From NCBI RefSeq assembly GCF_001612685.1, contig NZ_BDAY01000003.1:240135-304134 (forward strand): a stretch of 64,000 nucleotides of DNA. Reading direction: 5' to 3'. The translations under genes were made by a program, and so were the position numbers. The notes beneath the pieces are model-generated. The model worked only from the letters and a program-made list of their open reading frames with translations, was not told where the DNA came from and did not search any database. Source of the DNA: Nocardia altamirensis NBRC 108246 (GTDB lineage Bacteria; Actinomycetota; Actinomycetes; Mycobacteriales; Mycobacteriaceae). This document shows positions 1-9,033 of the stretch, piece by piece (within the stretch, counting starts at the first letter, position 1; the number at the start of each line of letters is the position of its first letter).

Positions 1-1269
<1,269 letters not shown>

Positions 1270-1299
1270 GTCGCTCAGATTAGCCGTTACAGTCGGTAC

Positions 1300-1317
1300 T
1301 ATGCAACTGATTGCATA
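1300..1317. promoter_or_regulatory. Perfect palindrome, candidate PadR/AphA operator
   Basis: TATGCAA, four bases, TTGCATA: two perfect 7-bp arms between the divergent padR and MFS genes. The AphA subgroup of PadR proteins is known to bind sites of the form TATGCA-N6-TGCATA, and this sequence fits exactly. Binding is inferred. Confidence 0.6.
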
Positions 1318-1400
1318 CGGGCGAGCAGGCGCGCCGACGCAATGGAAAGCGGACCGCACGTTGCCCACGTCAGGGGCGAATTCGCACTAGGCTGCGCGGC

Positions 1401-2768
1401 ATGACCGAGGTGAACGCGCGGGCGACTGTGGGGCAGGCCGCCGGGCGCGGGCAAGTAGTGGCGTGGGGGTTCTGGGATTGGGGATCCTCGGCGTTCAACG
1501 CGGTGATCCTCACGTTCGTGTTCTCGGTCTATCTGACGAAGAAGGTCGGCGAGAATCTGCCCGGCTGGATTTCGCCGAGCGCCTGGCTCGGCGTGGCGCT
1601 CGCGCTGGCCGGGCTGGTGGTTGCGGTGACCGCGCCGGTCGCCGGGCAGTGGTTCGACGCGGCCGCGAAACGCAAACGCGCCCTTGCCGTGCTGACCGCG
1701 CTCTGCATCGGGTCGATGACGCTGATGTTCTTCGTGCACGACAACTACCACTATCTGTGGCTCGGGCTGGCGCTGCTTGCCTTCGGGTCGGCGTTCTTCG
1801 AACTGGCCGGCGTCCCTTACAACGCGATGCTGCGTCAGGTGTCGACGCCTGCGACGGTCGGCCGGGTCTCCGGATTCGGCTGGGCGATGGGCTATTTCGG
1901 CGGCATCTTCCTGCTGCTGATCTGCTACTTCGGTTTCATCTCCGGCGATGGTGACAACCGGGGCCTGCTCGGCATTCCGACCGACGACGGCCTCAATATC
2001 CGTCTCGTCGCCATCGTCGCGGCGGTGTGGTTCGCCGCGTTCGCGCTGCCCGTGCTGTTCGCGGTGCCCGAATTGCCGCGCACCGACGCCGATCCCGGTG
2101 CGGCGGAAGCGGGCTTCTTCGCGTCGTACGCCATCCTGTGGCGCGACCTGCGTGAGCTGTGGCGGACCGACCAGCGCACCCTCGGGTTCCTGGTGGCCAG
2201 CGCCGTCTTCCGGGACGGCTTGGCCGGGGTGTTCACTTTTGGTGCGGTGCTTGCGGTTCGGGTGTACGACATCGCCGATGCCGACGTGCTGCTGTTCGGC
2301 ATCGCGGCCAATGTCGTTGCCGCGCTCGGCGCCATCGTCGCCAGCCGATTCGACGACCGCAGTGGCCCGAAGCGTGTCATCGTGGTGTCGCTTGTCGCCA
2401 TGGTGATTTGCGGCGTGATCCTGCTCTTCGTCTCTGGTCCGTTGATGTTCTGGATCTTCGGCCTGCTCCTGACGATCTTCGTCGGGCCTGCGCAATCCGC
2501 CGCGCGGTCCTTCCTCGCCCGCTTGGCGCCACCCGGCCGCGAAGGGCAGCTCTTCGGCCTCTACACCACCACGGGCCGGGCCGTGTCGTTCCTGGCCCCC
2601 GCCTTTTTCGCGCTATTCGTCGTGCTCTTCGACAGTGACCGTGCCGGCATCATCGGCATCATCCTGGTCCTTGCCGTCGGGCTGGTCGCCCTGCTCCCGA
2701 TTGCCTCGCCGGAGCCGACCGAAGTGGTCGGGACTCCCGCCGCGGGCCCGGAGGATCGGCTCTCCTGA
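1401..2768 (+). CDS. UMF1/Atg22-type MFS transporter
   Basis: A 455-residue integral membrane protein with about 12 hydrophobic segments. It starts VAWGFWDWGSSAFNAVILTF, the opening helix characteristic of the UMF1 (vacuole effluxer Atg22-like) branch of the major facilitator superfamily; ELAGVPYNAMLRQV and the C-terminal GPAQSAARSFLARLAPPGRE with FGLYTTTGRAVSF are also typical of that branch. In fungi Atg22 exports amino acids from vacuoles; bacterial substrates are not known, so none is named. ATG at 1401 was chosen over upstream starts because the extra residues are basic and unlike the family. It is divergent from padR and shares the palindrome at 1300-1317. Confidence 0.85.
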   Translation: MTEVNARATVGQAAGRGQVVAWGFWDWGSSAFNAVILTFVFSVYLTKKVGENLPGWISPSAWLGVALALAGLVVAVTAPVAGQWFDAAAKRKRALAVLTALCIGSMTLMFFVHDNYHYLWLGLALLAFGSAFFELAGVPYNAMLRQVSTPATVGRVSGFGWAMGYFGGIFLLLICYFGFISGDGDNRGLLGIPTDDGLNIRLVAIVAAVWFAAFALPVLFAVPELPRTDADPGAAEAGFFASYAILWRDLRELWRTDQRTLGFLVASAVFRDGLAGVFTFGAVLAVRVYDIADADVLLFGIAANVVAALGAIVASRFDDRSGPKRVIVVSLVAMVICGVILLFVSGPLMFWIFGLLLTIFVGPAQSAARSFLARLAPPGREGQLFGLYTTTGRAVSFLAPAFFALFVVLFDSDRAGIIGIILVLAVGLVALLPIASPEPTEVVGTPAAGPEDRLS

Positions 2769-2811
2769 ATCGGCTTGGTGCGCCGGAATATCCGCGTACC
2801 ACCCCTCGTTA

Positions 2812-2843
2812 AGCTTGGTATCAAGTAGTTTGATGACAAGCTA
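2812..2843. promoter_or_regulatory. Overlapping inverted repeats, candidate double MarR operator
   Basis: A 31-bp interrupted palindrome: AGCTTG (2812-2817) pairs with CAAGCT (2837-2842) and ATCAA (2820-2824) with TTGAT (2830-2834). It can also be read as two adjacent copies of a CTTGatatCAAG-like MarR site. It lies 16-47 bases upstream of the DUF6506-like gene, and a MarR gene lies convergent just beyond that gene. Regulation by that MarR protein is inferred. Confidence 0.5.
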
Positions 2844-2858
2844 AATGAGGAGTTCGAG

Positions 2859-3461
2859 ATGAGCGAGACCGGTGAGCTGTTCCTCTTTCTGGAGGAAGGC
2901 GCGAATCCCGAGGTAGACCGGGTGATTCAGGATTTCGGCGAGAGCGAGTCGCTGCTCGTGTGGGTACCGGACGGTGCCGCCGCCGCCGAGGCAGCGGCGG
3001 AAGCGGTGGCCGGAGGGGCGAAGCTGATCGAGCTGTACCGCGGCTTCGATCTCGAATCCGCCGGGCAGGTGATCGAGGCGGTGGACGGTCGTGCCGCGGT
3101 CGGCGTCGCCGGGTTCGGATTCGGCACCACAACGGCAGGGCCGATCCGCGAGTCGGCGACCATCTTCGTCGGCCACCCCAGCGCGGACCCGGCGGTCCAC
3201 CGATTCGTGCGCGGTGGCAATGGCGGCGCGAAGACCACGGCGGTGGCCGTTCCGGATTCCGCTGCGGCCGTTGCGGTGGCGCGCGAACTGGTCGAGGACG
3301 GCGCCGAGCTGATCGAAATCTGCGGTGGCGCTTCGCTGCTCGCTGCGCGCGACGTGCGGGACGCGGTCGGCGACAAGGTGCCGGTGAGCCTGGTCAGCTG
3401 GCCCGTCGACTCACTGCAACGCGCCGCGGCGTTCAACGCGGAGTTCGACGCAACGCACTGA
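2859..3461 (+). CDS. Internally duplicated DUF6506-like protein
   Basis: A 200-residue soluble protein of two similar halves. The first has AAAEAVAGGAKLIELYRGFD followed by IEAVDGRAAVGVAGFGF; the second repeats it as AVARELVEDGAELIEICGGA, then RDAVGDKVPVSLVSWPVDS. Each half resembles the single DUF6506 domain, which normally stands alone at about 100 residues. No catalytic motif or known function is visible. RBS-like GAGG lies 8 bases before the ATG. The gene follows the candidate MarR operator at 2812-2843 and is convergent with a MarR gene, so it is probably an inducible target of that repressor. Family assignment comes from memory of the GxxLIEL pattern. Confidence 0.7.
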   Translation: MSETGELFLFLEEGANPEVDRVIQDFGESESLLVWVPDGAAAAEAAAEAVAGGAKLIELYRGFDLESAGQVIEAVDGRAAVGVAGFGFGTTTAGPIRESATIFVGHPSADPAVHRFVRGGNGGAKTTAVAVPDSAAAVAVARELVEDGAELIEICGGASLLAARDVRDAVGDKVPVSLVSWPVDSLQRAAAFNAEFDATH

Positions 3462-3483
3462 CTGCCTGCGGATAGGTGCCCCG

Positions 3484-3990
3484 TCAGGAGGTTCGGTCGG
3501 CCCCTTCGCTGTGCAGCAGTAGCACTTTCAGCGAGGCCGCGAGCGCGTCGCGTTGCTTCGGGCCGAGTGGCTCGAGGAAGTCTTCGTCGGCGGCCAGCAC
3601 GGCGGCCAGCGCCCGTGCCGCAATCTTCTCGCCTGCCTTGGTGAGGTGGATCCGCACGGCCCGTCGATCGTCCGGGTCCGGCTGCCGCTCGATGAAGCCC
3701 ATCCGGTCGAGCCGGTCCAGCCGGGTCGTCATCGCCCCCGAGGTGATCAGCGCCGCGTGCGCAAGGTCCCTCGGGTTCGTGCCGCCTGGCTCGTTGCGCC
3801 GCCGCAGCGTATTCAGCACGTCGAAGTCGGCATAGCTCAGCCCGAGGGGCGCCAGCGCGTCGAGGACGGCCTGCTGCCCGTGCGCGGCACACCGGAACAG
3901 GCGGCCGATCACCTGCAAGGCGCTGACGTCGAGCCGCGCGTCCCGCGCGGCCCATTCGTCGACCATCCGGTCGATGGAATCCTGTGGCAC
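3484..3990 (-). CDS. MarR family transcriptional regulator
   Basis: A 168-residue DNA-binding protein. The winged helix-turn-helix spans about residues 48-118: SYADFDVLNTLRR leads into PRDLAHAALITSGAMTTRLD (recognition helix), then RMGFIERQPDPDDRRAVRIH, the conserved MarR wing with the DDRR turn. Flanking helices form the dimer interface. MarR proteins usually repress adjacent genes and release DNA on binding phenolic or other small ligands. It converges on the DUF6506-like gene with a 22-base gap; the double inverted repeat in front of that gene is the best candidate operator. No own operator was seen near 3990. Confidence 0.85.
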   Translation of the reverse strand: MPQDSIDRMVDEWAARDARLDVSALQVIGRLFRCAAHGQQAVLDALAPLGLSYADFDVLNTLRRRNEPGGTNPRDLAHAALITSGAMTTRLDRLDRMGFIERQPDPDDRRAVRIHLTKAGEKIAARALAAVLAADEDFLEPLGPKQRDALAASLKVLLLHSEGADRTS

Positions 3991-4049
3991 AGACCGACAG
4001 TAGCCGCCCGGGTGCGACGCATGGCCACGCGCCGCACCCGGGCCCCGTA

Positions 4050-5498
4050 CTACTGCGAAAGCTGCTTGACGAGGCGGTAGAGGAATTCGCGGCTGCCGTC
4101 GAGCCCGGCGATCGGCACGCGCTCGTTCACGCCGTGGATACGACTTGCGTCGGCGGATTCCATGAACAGCCCGCTGACCCCGTACATCGGAATGCCCTTG
4201 CTGCGTGCGTATTTGCTGTCGGTCGCGCCGGTGGACATGAAGGTGCTCACGGCGGCGGTCGGGAACATTTCCTTGGTCAACGAGGTGACGGTGGCCAGCA
4301 CATCGCCGTTGATGGGGGAGATGCCGCCCGCGGGATCGACCTTGGGCGTGACGGCGAGCTTGTCGTCGGCCAGCGCCGCCTTGACCTGACGCTCGATGTC
4401 GGCCGGGTTGTCCTGGGGGAGGATTCGGCAGTTGACCGTCGCCTTGGCGCGCTGCGGCAGCGCGTTCTCGGCTTCGCCCGCGCTCACCATGGTTGCCACG
4501 CAGGTGGTCCGCAGCAGCGCGTTGTACTCGGGCACCGCGGACAGTCGATCCAGCACTTCAGGACTCGAATTCCCGGCGGCGGCCGCGCGCAGGTCGTCGG
4601 CCTCGTGCCCGGTCTTCGAGGCGGCGAGCGCACCGAAGTTGTCGCGAACCGCGTCGCTCAGTGACGCGGGAAAGCGATACGTGGACAGGCGATTCAGTCC
4701 GCCGGTCAAGGCGAAGATGGCATTGTCCGGCTTCGGCACCGAACTGTGCCCGCCGGGTGCTTTGGCCTCCACGTCGTAGATGGCGTAGGTCTTTTCGGCA
4801 ACCTGCACGCCCTGCAGGGCGGGCTTGCCGTCGACGAGGAAGGCCCGGCCGCCCTCGTTGAGGCCGTACTCGGCGCTCATCAGGTCGGCCTTGTTCTCCA
4901 TCAACCATTTTGCGCCGTTGTCTTTGCCTGCCTCTTCGTCGGCGGTCAGCGCAAGGACGATATCGCGCGTCGGCTTGAAGCCTTCACGCTTCAATTGGAT
5001 CAGGTTCGCAACGAAGGCGGACACCATGGCTTTGTCGTCGAGCGCGCCTCGGGCGGCGTAGAAGCCGTCCGCCTCGGTGAGCTTCTTCGGGTCGGTGGTC
5101 CAGCCGTCTTCCTTCTTGGCCTCGACCACATCGAGATGTCCCAAGAGCAGCAACGGTTTCCGCTGCCCTGACCCGGTGAAGCGGAGGACGAGGTTGCCCT
5201 TGCGCTGCACCGGTTCGAAGATCTGGATATCGCCTTCGGCGAATCCCGCGTCCAGCAGGCGGCGCTTGACCACATTCGCGGCGTCCGTGGTGCTTCCGGT
5301 CGAATGCGTGGTGTCGGTCTCCACCAATTGCTGGTAGATCTCGTGGAAAAGCTTCGTATTGTCTTGCGTCCCAACACTCGACGGGCTCGGCGACGAGGTG
5401 TTCGACGAATCGGAGCTGCAGGATGTTGCGGTGAATGCCGCGATAAGTCCCAATGCGGCCACCGAAACGAATGTTTTGCGGCGACTGATGTTAGACAC
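4050..5498 (-). CDS. M20 family metallopeptidase lipoprotein
   Basis: A 482-residue dizinc hydrolase of the carboxypeptidase S-like M20 branch, probably acting on peptides or N-acyl amino acids outside the membrane. Residues 1-27 form a lipoprotein signal ending at Cys27 (ATSC). Metal and catalytic residues are visible: His121 and Asp123 in LLGHLDVV, Asp154 in RGALDDK, Glu188-Glu189 in TADEEAGK, Glu215 in LNEGG and His455 in SRIHGVNE; a dimerisation insert lies between. The start is GTG at 5498, with no Shine-Dalgarno in front, but an AT-rich -10-like TAATTT sits about 7 bases upstream, so translation may be leaderless. A small palindrome GCTAA-aaaa-TTAGC (5499-5512) abuts the start. Substrate unknown. 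Confidence 0.88.
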   Translation of the reverse strand: MSNISRRKTFVSVAALGLIAAFTATSCSSDSSNTSSPSPSSVGTQDNTKLFHEIYQQLVETDTTHSTGSTTDAANVVKRRLLDAGFAEGDIQIFEPVQRKGNLVLRFTGSGQRKPLLLLGHLDVVEAKKEDGWTTDPKKLTEADGFYAARGALDDKAMVSAFVANLIQLKREGFKPTRDIVLALTADEEAGKDNGAKWLMENKADLMSAEYGLNEGGRAFLVDGKPALQGVQVAEKTYAIYDVEAKAPGGHSSVPKPDNAIFALTGGLNRLSTYRFPASLSDAVRDNFGALAASKTGHEADDLRAAAAGNSSPEVLDRLSAVPEYNALLRTTCVATMVSAGEAENALPQRAKATVNCRILPQDNPADIERQVKAALADDKLAVTPKVDPAGGISPINGDVLATVTSLTKEMFPTAAVSTFMSTGATDSKYARSKGIPMYGVSGLFMESADASRIHGVNERVPIAGLDGSREFLYRLVKQLSQ

Positions 5499-5597
5499 GC
5501 TAAAAAATTAGCACAACCAGCGTGTTGCGCACCGGGAATTCGGTGGACCGCGCTGCCGCTACCAGGCAGCAGGCCATCGACGTCGAGGTGGCGGTCG

Positions 5598-6218
5598 CTA
5601 CCGCTCCTTCGGCGGCCACCACGCGCTCATGCCGAGGGTGATCAGGCGGACCTGTTGCACGGTGCGGTCGATGATGGCGTCTGCTTCGCGCGGCGCCGCC
5701 GAGATGTAGGCGACGATGCCGTCGGCGACGGTGGCGACGAGGAGGTCGGCGGCGATCTCCAGGTCGGGTGGCGACCAGGAGTCGAGCGCACGGATGCGGG
5801 AGAGGTCGGCGACGAGCTCGCGGACGATCAATTGCAGTTCCAGTGCGATGGACTTGCGCAGTGCGGCCGAGCCGCCGTGGCGTTCGCGGGTGAGGAAGCC
5901 GAAGAGTTCGCGCTTCGGGTCAACCTGGGTGAACACGAATCGCACGGTGTCGGACAGGTTCGCATCCTGGTTCCGGCGCACCTCGCGCAAGGCGAGTCGC
6001 AGTGCGGTGATGCCGTCATCGACGAGCGTCGCACCGAGGTCGTCGAGCGACGCGAAGTGCCGGTAGAAGGCGGTCGGCACAATGCCTGCGGAACGGGCGA
6101 TTTCGCGCAGGCTGAGCGCCGCGAAACCGCGGTCGGCCGCCAATGCGAGGGTGCCGTCCAGAAGTGCCTGCCGCGTGCGCTCCTTGCGCTCGCCTCGGGT
6201 TGCTGCCTGCTCGCTCAT
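5598..6218 (-). CDS. TetR family regulator (DesT/FabR-like context)
   Basis: A 206-residue repressor. The HTH occupies residues 12-58: RTRQALLDGTLALAADRGFA, then LSLREIARSAGIVPTAFYRH. The C-terminal ligand domain is helical. It is transcribed away from the reductase-desaturase operon, the same arrangement as desT with desCB in Pseudomonas, where the repressor senses acyl-CoA saturation. An 18-bp FabR/DesT-type palindrome lies at 6325-6342, just downstream of a TTGACA box that would serve the desaturase operon. The start is uncertain: ATG at 6218 is used here, and ATG at 6230 is also possible. Control of the desaturase genes is inferred from layout and operator. Confidence 0.8.
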   Translation of the reverse strand: MSEQAATRGERKERTRQALLDGTLALAADRGFAALSLREIARSAGIVPTAFYRHFASLDDLGATLVDDGITALRLALREVRRNQDANLSDTVRFVFTQVDPKRELFGFLTRERHGGSAALRKSIALELQLIVRELVADLSRIRALDSWSPPDLEIAADLLVATVADGIVAYISAAPREADAIIDRTVQQVRLITLGMSAWWPPKER

Positions 6219-6324
6219 CACGGTGAGCATACATCCGTTCACCATTCGCCCTATCGGAAGATGTTGTTCGTGTCACATGTTTTGCCGGTTGACACCGGAC
6301 CCCTGCCATCGGTCACACTAGTTG

Positions 6325-6342
6325 AGTGTACAGACGTGCACT
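6325..6342. promoter_or_regulatory. FabR/DesT-like operator over the desaturase promoter
   Basis: AGTGTACAGACGTGCACT is an imperfect 18-bp palindrome with six of nine pairs complementary (AGTG and CACT ends perfect). FabR and DesT bind AGYGNACA-NN-TGTNCRCT-type sites, which this resembles. A TTGACA hexamer lies at 6289-6294, so the operator would overlap the transcription start of the reductase gene. Confidence 0.5.
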
Positions 6343-6409
6343 GAAATTGACACCGCATCGTTGCGAGCGTCCAACAGTCGCACAGCCCGACAAGAGGCAC
6401 GGAGAACGA

Positions 6410-7525
6410 ATGGTGGATCTCATCAACCTGGTGCAGACCCTGACCACACCGCATCCGCTCGATCGGTACTTGGAACTCGTCCGTCCCACCCTGACCGCGC
6501 GGGAGCTGCGCGCCGAGATCGTGCACGTCGACCGTGCGGTCCCGGGTTCGGTGACGCTCACCCTGCGGCCGACCAGGCAGTGGAAAGGTCACGCCGCCGG
6601 GCAGTACGTCCAGATCGGCGTGGTGATCAACGGCGTCCGCCACGCGCGCTGCTACTCCCCGATCGATCCGGCCGGCGCGCGGGACCGGCATATCCGGCTG
6701 ACCGTCAAGACGCATCCCGAGGGCCTGGTGTCGCAGTACCTGCACCGCAACGCGCGCCCTGGCATGGTGGTCGATCTCGAGCCCGCCGCCGGAGTATTCC
6801 GGCTGCCCGACCTGCGCCCGGACCGGGTGCTGCTGATCAGCGGCGGCAGCGGCATCACGCCGGTGCTCTCGATGCTGCGCACCCTCGCGGCCGAGGGCTA
6901 CCCGGGCGAGGTCGTCTTCCTGCACTACGCGAAATCGCCGGAGGTGGTACCGCATCGGGCCGAGCTCGACGCGATTGCCAAGCAGCACAAGAACTTCCGC
7001 ATCGAGCTGCGCCATCCGTGGCGGCCGGACACCGCCAATGCCGATCACGGCGCACCGTGGATCGACGTGGCGCCCGCGAAGACCAGCGGATACTTCGACT
7101 ACGACGAACTGGAGCGGGTGGCACCGTGGTTCGCCGACGCGGAAACCTTCGTCTGCGGCCCGCAGTCGCTGATGGACGCGGTCCGCAAGATCTACGAGGC
7201 CGAACAGCTCGACACCCGGCTGCACACCGAGGAATTCACGCTGTCGCTCACCCCCGTCGACGCCGACGAAGCCTATGGCACGGTGAGCTTTTCGGCCGCG
7301 GGCCGGACGGCGGACAACACCGGCTCCTCGCTGCTCGAGCAGGCCGAGGCCGCCGGACTCACCCCGGCCTACGGCTGCCGGATGGGAATCTGCTTCTCCT
7401 GCACGGCGGTTCGCCGCACCGGCTGCACCCGCAACCTGCGCACCGGCGAGACCGACAGTGACCCGGACCAGCCCATCCAGCTCTGCATCAATGCCCCCGT
7501 GGGCGACGTCGACATCGACATCTGA
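6410..7525 (+). CDS. Ferredoxin-NAD(P)H reductase-type flavoprotein for acyl desaturase
   Basis: A 371-residue electron-transfer protein, the partner of DesA3-type desaturases (like Rv3230c). Domain order: an N-terminal segment, an FAD-binding barrel with R80-C-Y-S83 and TVKTHPEGLVSQYLH, an NAD(P)-binding fold with GGSGIT at 145-150 and FVCGPQSLMDAV near 248-259, and a C-terminal plant-type [2Fe-2S] domain with cysteines 323, 328, 331 and 359. It would move electrons from NADPH to the di-iron desaturase encoded 17 bases downstream. The ATG at 6410 follows GGAGAACGA; the longer in-frame start at 6326 would begin inside the operator. Probably regulated by the divergent TetR gene. Confidence 0.9.
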   Translation: MVDLINLVQTLTTPHPLDRYLELVRPTLTARELRAEIVHVDRAVPGSVTLTLRPTRQWKGHAAGQYVQIGVVINGVRHARCYSPIDPAGARDRHIRLTVKTHPEGLVSQYLHRNARPGMVVDLEPAAGVFRLPDLRPDRVLLISGGSGITPVLSMLRTLAAEGYPGEVVFLHYAKSPEVVPHRAELDAIAKQHKNFRIELRHPWRPDTANADHGAPWIDVAPAKTSGYFDYDELERVAPWFADAETFVCGPQSLMDAVRKIYEAEQLDTRLHTEEFTLSLTPVDADEAYGTVSFSAAGRTADNTGSSLLEQAEAAGLTPAYGCRMGICFSCTAVRRTGCTRNLRTGETDSDPDQPIQLCINAPVGDVDIDI

Positions 7526-7542
7526 CTAGCAAGGGGAAACCA

Positions 7543-8691
7543 ATGACACTTCTGACCGAAACCGAAAACGGCCCGCTGGTACTGGGGCCGGAGCAGATCG
7601 AGGAACTCGGCAAGGCGCTCGACGAGCTGCGTGCCAAGGTCGTCGCCGACCTGGGCGATCGGGACCGCGAGTACCTCTACTCGATCATCAAGGCCCAGCG
7701 CGGCTTCGAGGTCGCCGGGCGCAGCCTGATGTACCTCGGCTTCCTGCCGCCGGTCTGGCTGGCCGCCGTCGCCGCGCTGAGCGTGTCGAAGATCCTGGAC
7801 AACATGGAGATCGGCCACAACGTCATGCACGGCCAGTACGACTGGATGCGTGAGCCCGGCGTGAATTCCCGTGTCTTCGAATGGGATACGGTCTGCCCGG
7901 CGGACCAGTGGAAGCACTCGCACAACTACCTGCACCACACCTACACCAACATCCACAACAAAGACCGCGACATCGGCTACTCCATCCTGCGGATGGACGA
8001 GGCCCAGTCGTGGAACGTGCTTCGCCTCGGCCAGCCGATCTATGCCTTCGCGCTGATGATGCTGTTCGAGTGGGGCGTGATGGGTCACGACCTCGAGGTC
8101 GAGAACATCCTGGCAGGCAAGCGCAAGTGGCCCGAGGTCAAGCGTCTGATCAAGGGGCAACTCCGCAAGGCGGGCAAGCAGTCGCTCAAGGACTACCTGA
8201 TCTTCCCGGCACTGACCGGCCCGCTGTTCCTCAGCACGCTGGCAGGCAACGTCACCGCCAACCTGGTCCGCAACGTCTGGGCCTTCTCCATCATCTTCTG
8301 CGGTCATTTCCCCACCGGCGTACAGACGTTCACCGAAGAGGAGACCGCCGACGAGACCAGGGGCGAGTGGTACATCCGGCAGATGCTCGGCTCGGCCAAC
8401 ATCACTGGAAGCAAGCTGTTCCACATCATGTCCGGCAATTTGTCGCACCAGATCGAACATCACCTGTTCCCCGATCTGCCCGCCACGCGCTATCCGGAGA
8501 TTGCTCCGGAGGTGCGGGCATTGTGCGAAAAGTACGGACTGCCGTACAACACGGGTTCGCTGAGCAAGCAGATCGGCTCGGTGTGGCTGAAAATTTTCAA
8601 GCTGGCGTTGCCGCCGAGCTTGGTCAAGAGCGAGCCATCTCCCGGTGTTATCGTGATGCGTCAGCGAAAGGCAAGCGAAGTGGGCGTGTGA
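7543..8691 (+). CDS. desA3: Membrane acyl-CoA delta-9 desaturase, DesA3-type
   Basis: A 382-residue integral membrane di-iron enzyme that introduces a cis double bond into saturated acyl chains, stearoyl-CoA in the mycobacterial homologue. The three histidine boxes are present: HNVMH (92-96), HSHNYLHH (125-132) and HQIEHH (302-307). Hydrophobic segments lie around residues 62-85, 165-180 and 220-260. It follows the reductase gene by 17 bases and an AGGGGAA ribosome site, and its stop codon abuts the next start, so three genes form one operon. The symbol rests on resemblance to M. tuberculosis desA3 and the identical neighbour; regiospecificity is not readable from sequence. Confidence 0.88.
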   Translation: MTLLTETENGPLVLGPEQIEELGKALDELRAKVVADLGDRDREYLYSIIKAQRGFEVAGRSLMYLGFLPPVWLAAVAALSVSKILDNMEIGHNVMHGQYDWMREPGVNSRVFEWDTVCPADQWKHSHNYLHHTYTNIHNKDRDIGYSILRMDEAQSWNVLRLGQPIYAFALMMLFEWGVMGHDLEVENILAGKRKWPEVKRLIKGQLRKAGKQSLKDYLIFPALTGPLFLSTLAGNVTANLVRNVWAFSIIFCGHFPTGVQTFTEEETADETRGEWYIRQMLGSANITGSKLFHIMSGNLSHQIEHHLFPDLPATRYPEIAPEVRALCEKYGLPYNTGSLSKQIGSVWLKIFKLALPPSLVKSEPSPGVIVMRQRKASEVGV

Positions 8692-9030
8692 ATGATCGGG
8701 AAATTCGAAAGCAACAAGGATCTCATTCAGGAATTGACTTCCTCTGGTGCCAAGCGGGTCGGCAATATTGCCAGTATCATCACTGGCACCGTCCAGGAGG
8801 TCACTCGGGAGATCGGTGAATGGATCACCGACGCGATCGAGATGAACGAGGCCGCCGCGGCAGCCAGGCGCGATGCCGAAGCGCAGCGGAAGCTCGATCT
8901 CGACCACGACGATGATCTGGACACCGAAGACGCGGCGGCGCCGAAGCCGACTGTGACCGAGCCTGCGGCTACCGAGGCGTCGTTCGTCGACGCCGAGATA
9001 GTCGAGCCTGGGGTAGACGAGACGCGCTGA
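8692..9030 (+). CDS. Small acidic protein coupled to the desaturase
   Basis: A 112-residue protein of unknown function. Residues 1-45 look like an amphipathic helical region (LTSSGAKRVGNIASIITGTV then GEWITDAIEM); residues 50-112 are low-complexity, rich in Ala, Asp, Glu and Pro, probably disordered. The ATG begins directly after the desaturase stop codon (TGA ATG), so translation is probably coupled, and no separate ribosome site is needed. No transmembrane helix or catalytic motif is evident. The position suggests an accessory or membrane-associated factor of the desaturase complex, but that is only inferred from synteny within this window. Confidence 0.7.
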   Translation: MIGKFESNKDLIQELTSSGAKRVGNIASIITGTVQEVTREIGEWITDAIEMNEAAAAARRDAEAQRKLDLDHDDDLDTEDAAAPKPTVTEPAATEASFVDAEIVEPGVDETR

Positions 9031-9033
9031 GCC

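Noticed and set aside
7369..8907. 512-codon open frame antisense to the desaturase
   Set aside because: The plus strand has all three histidine boxes; the antisense frame has no recognisable domain.
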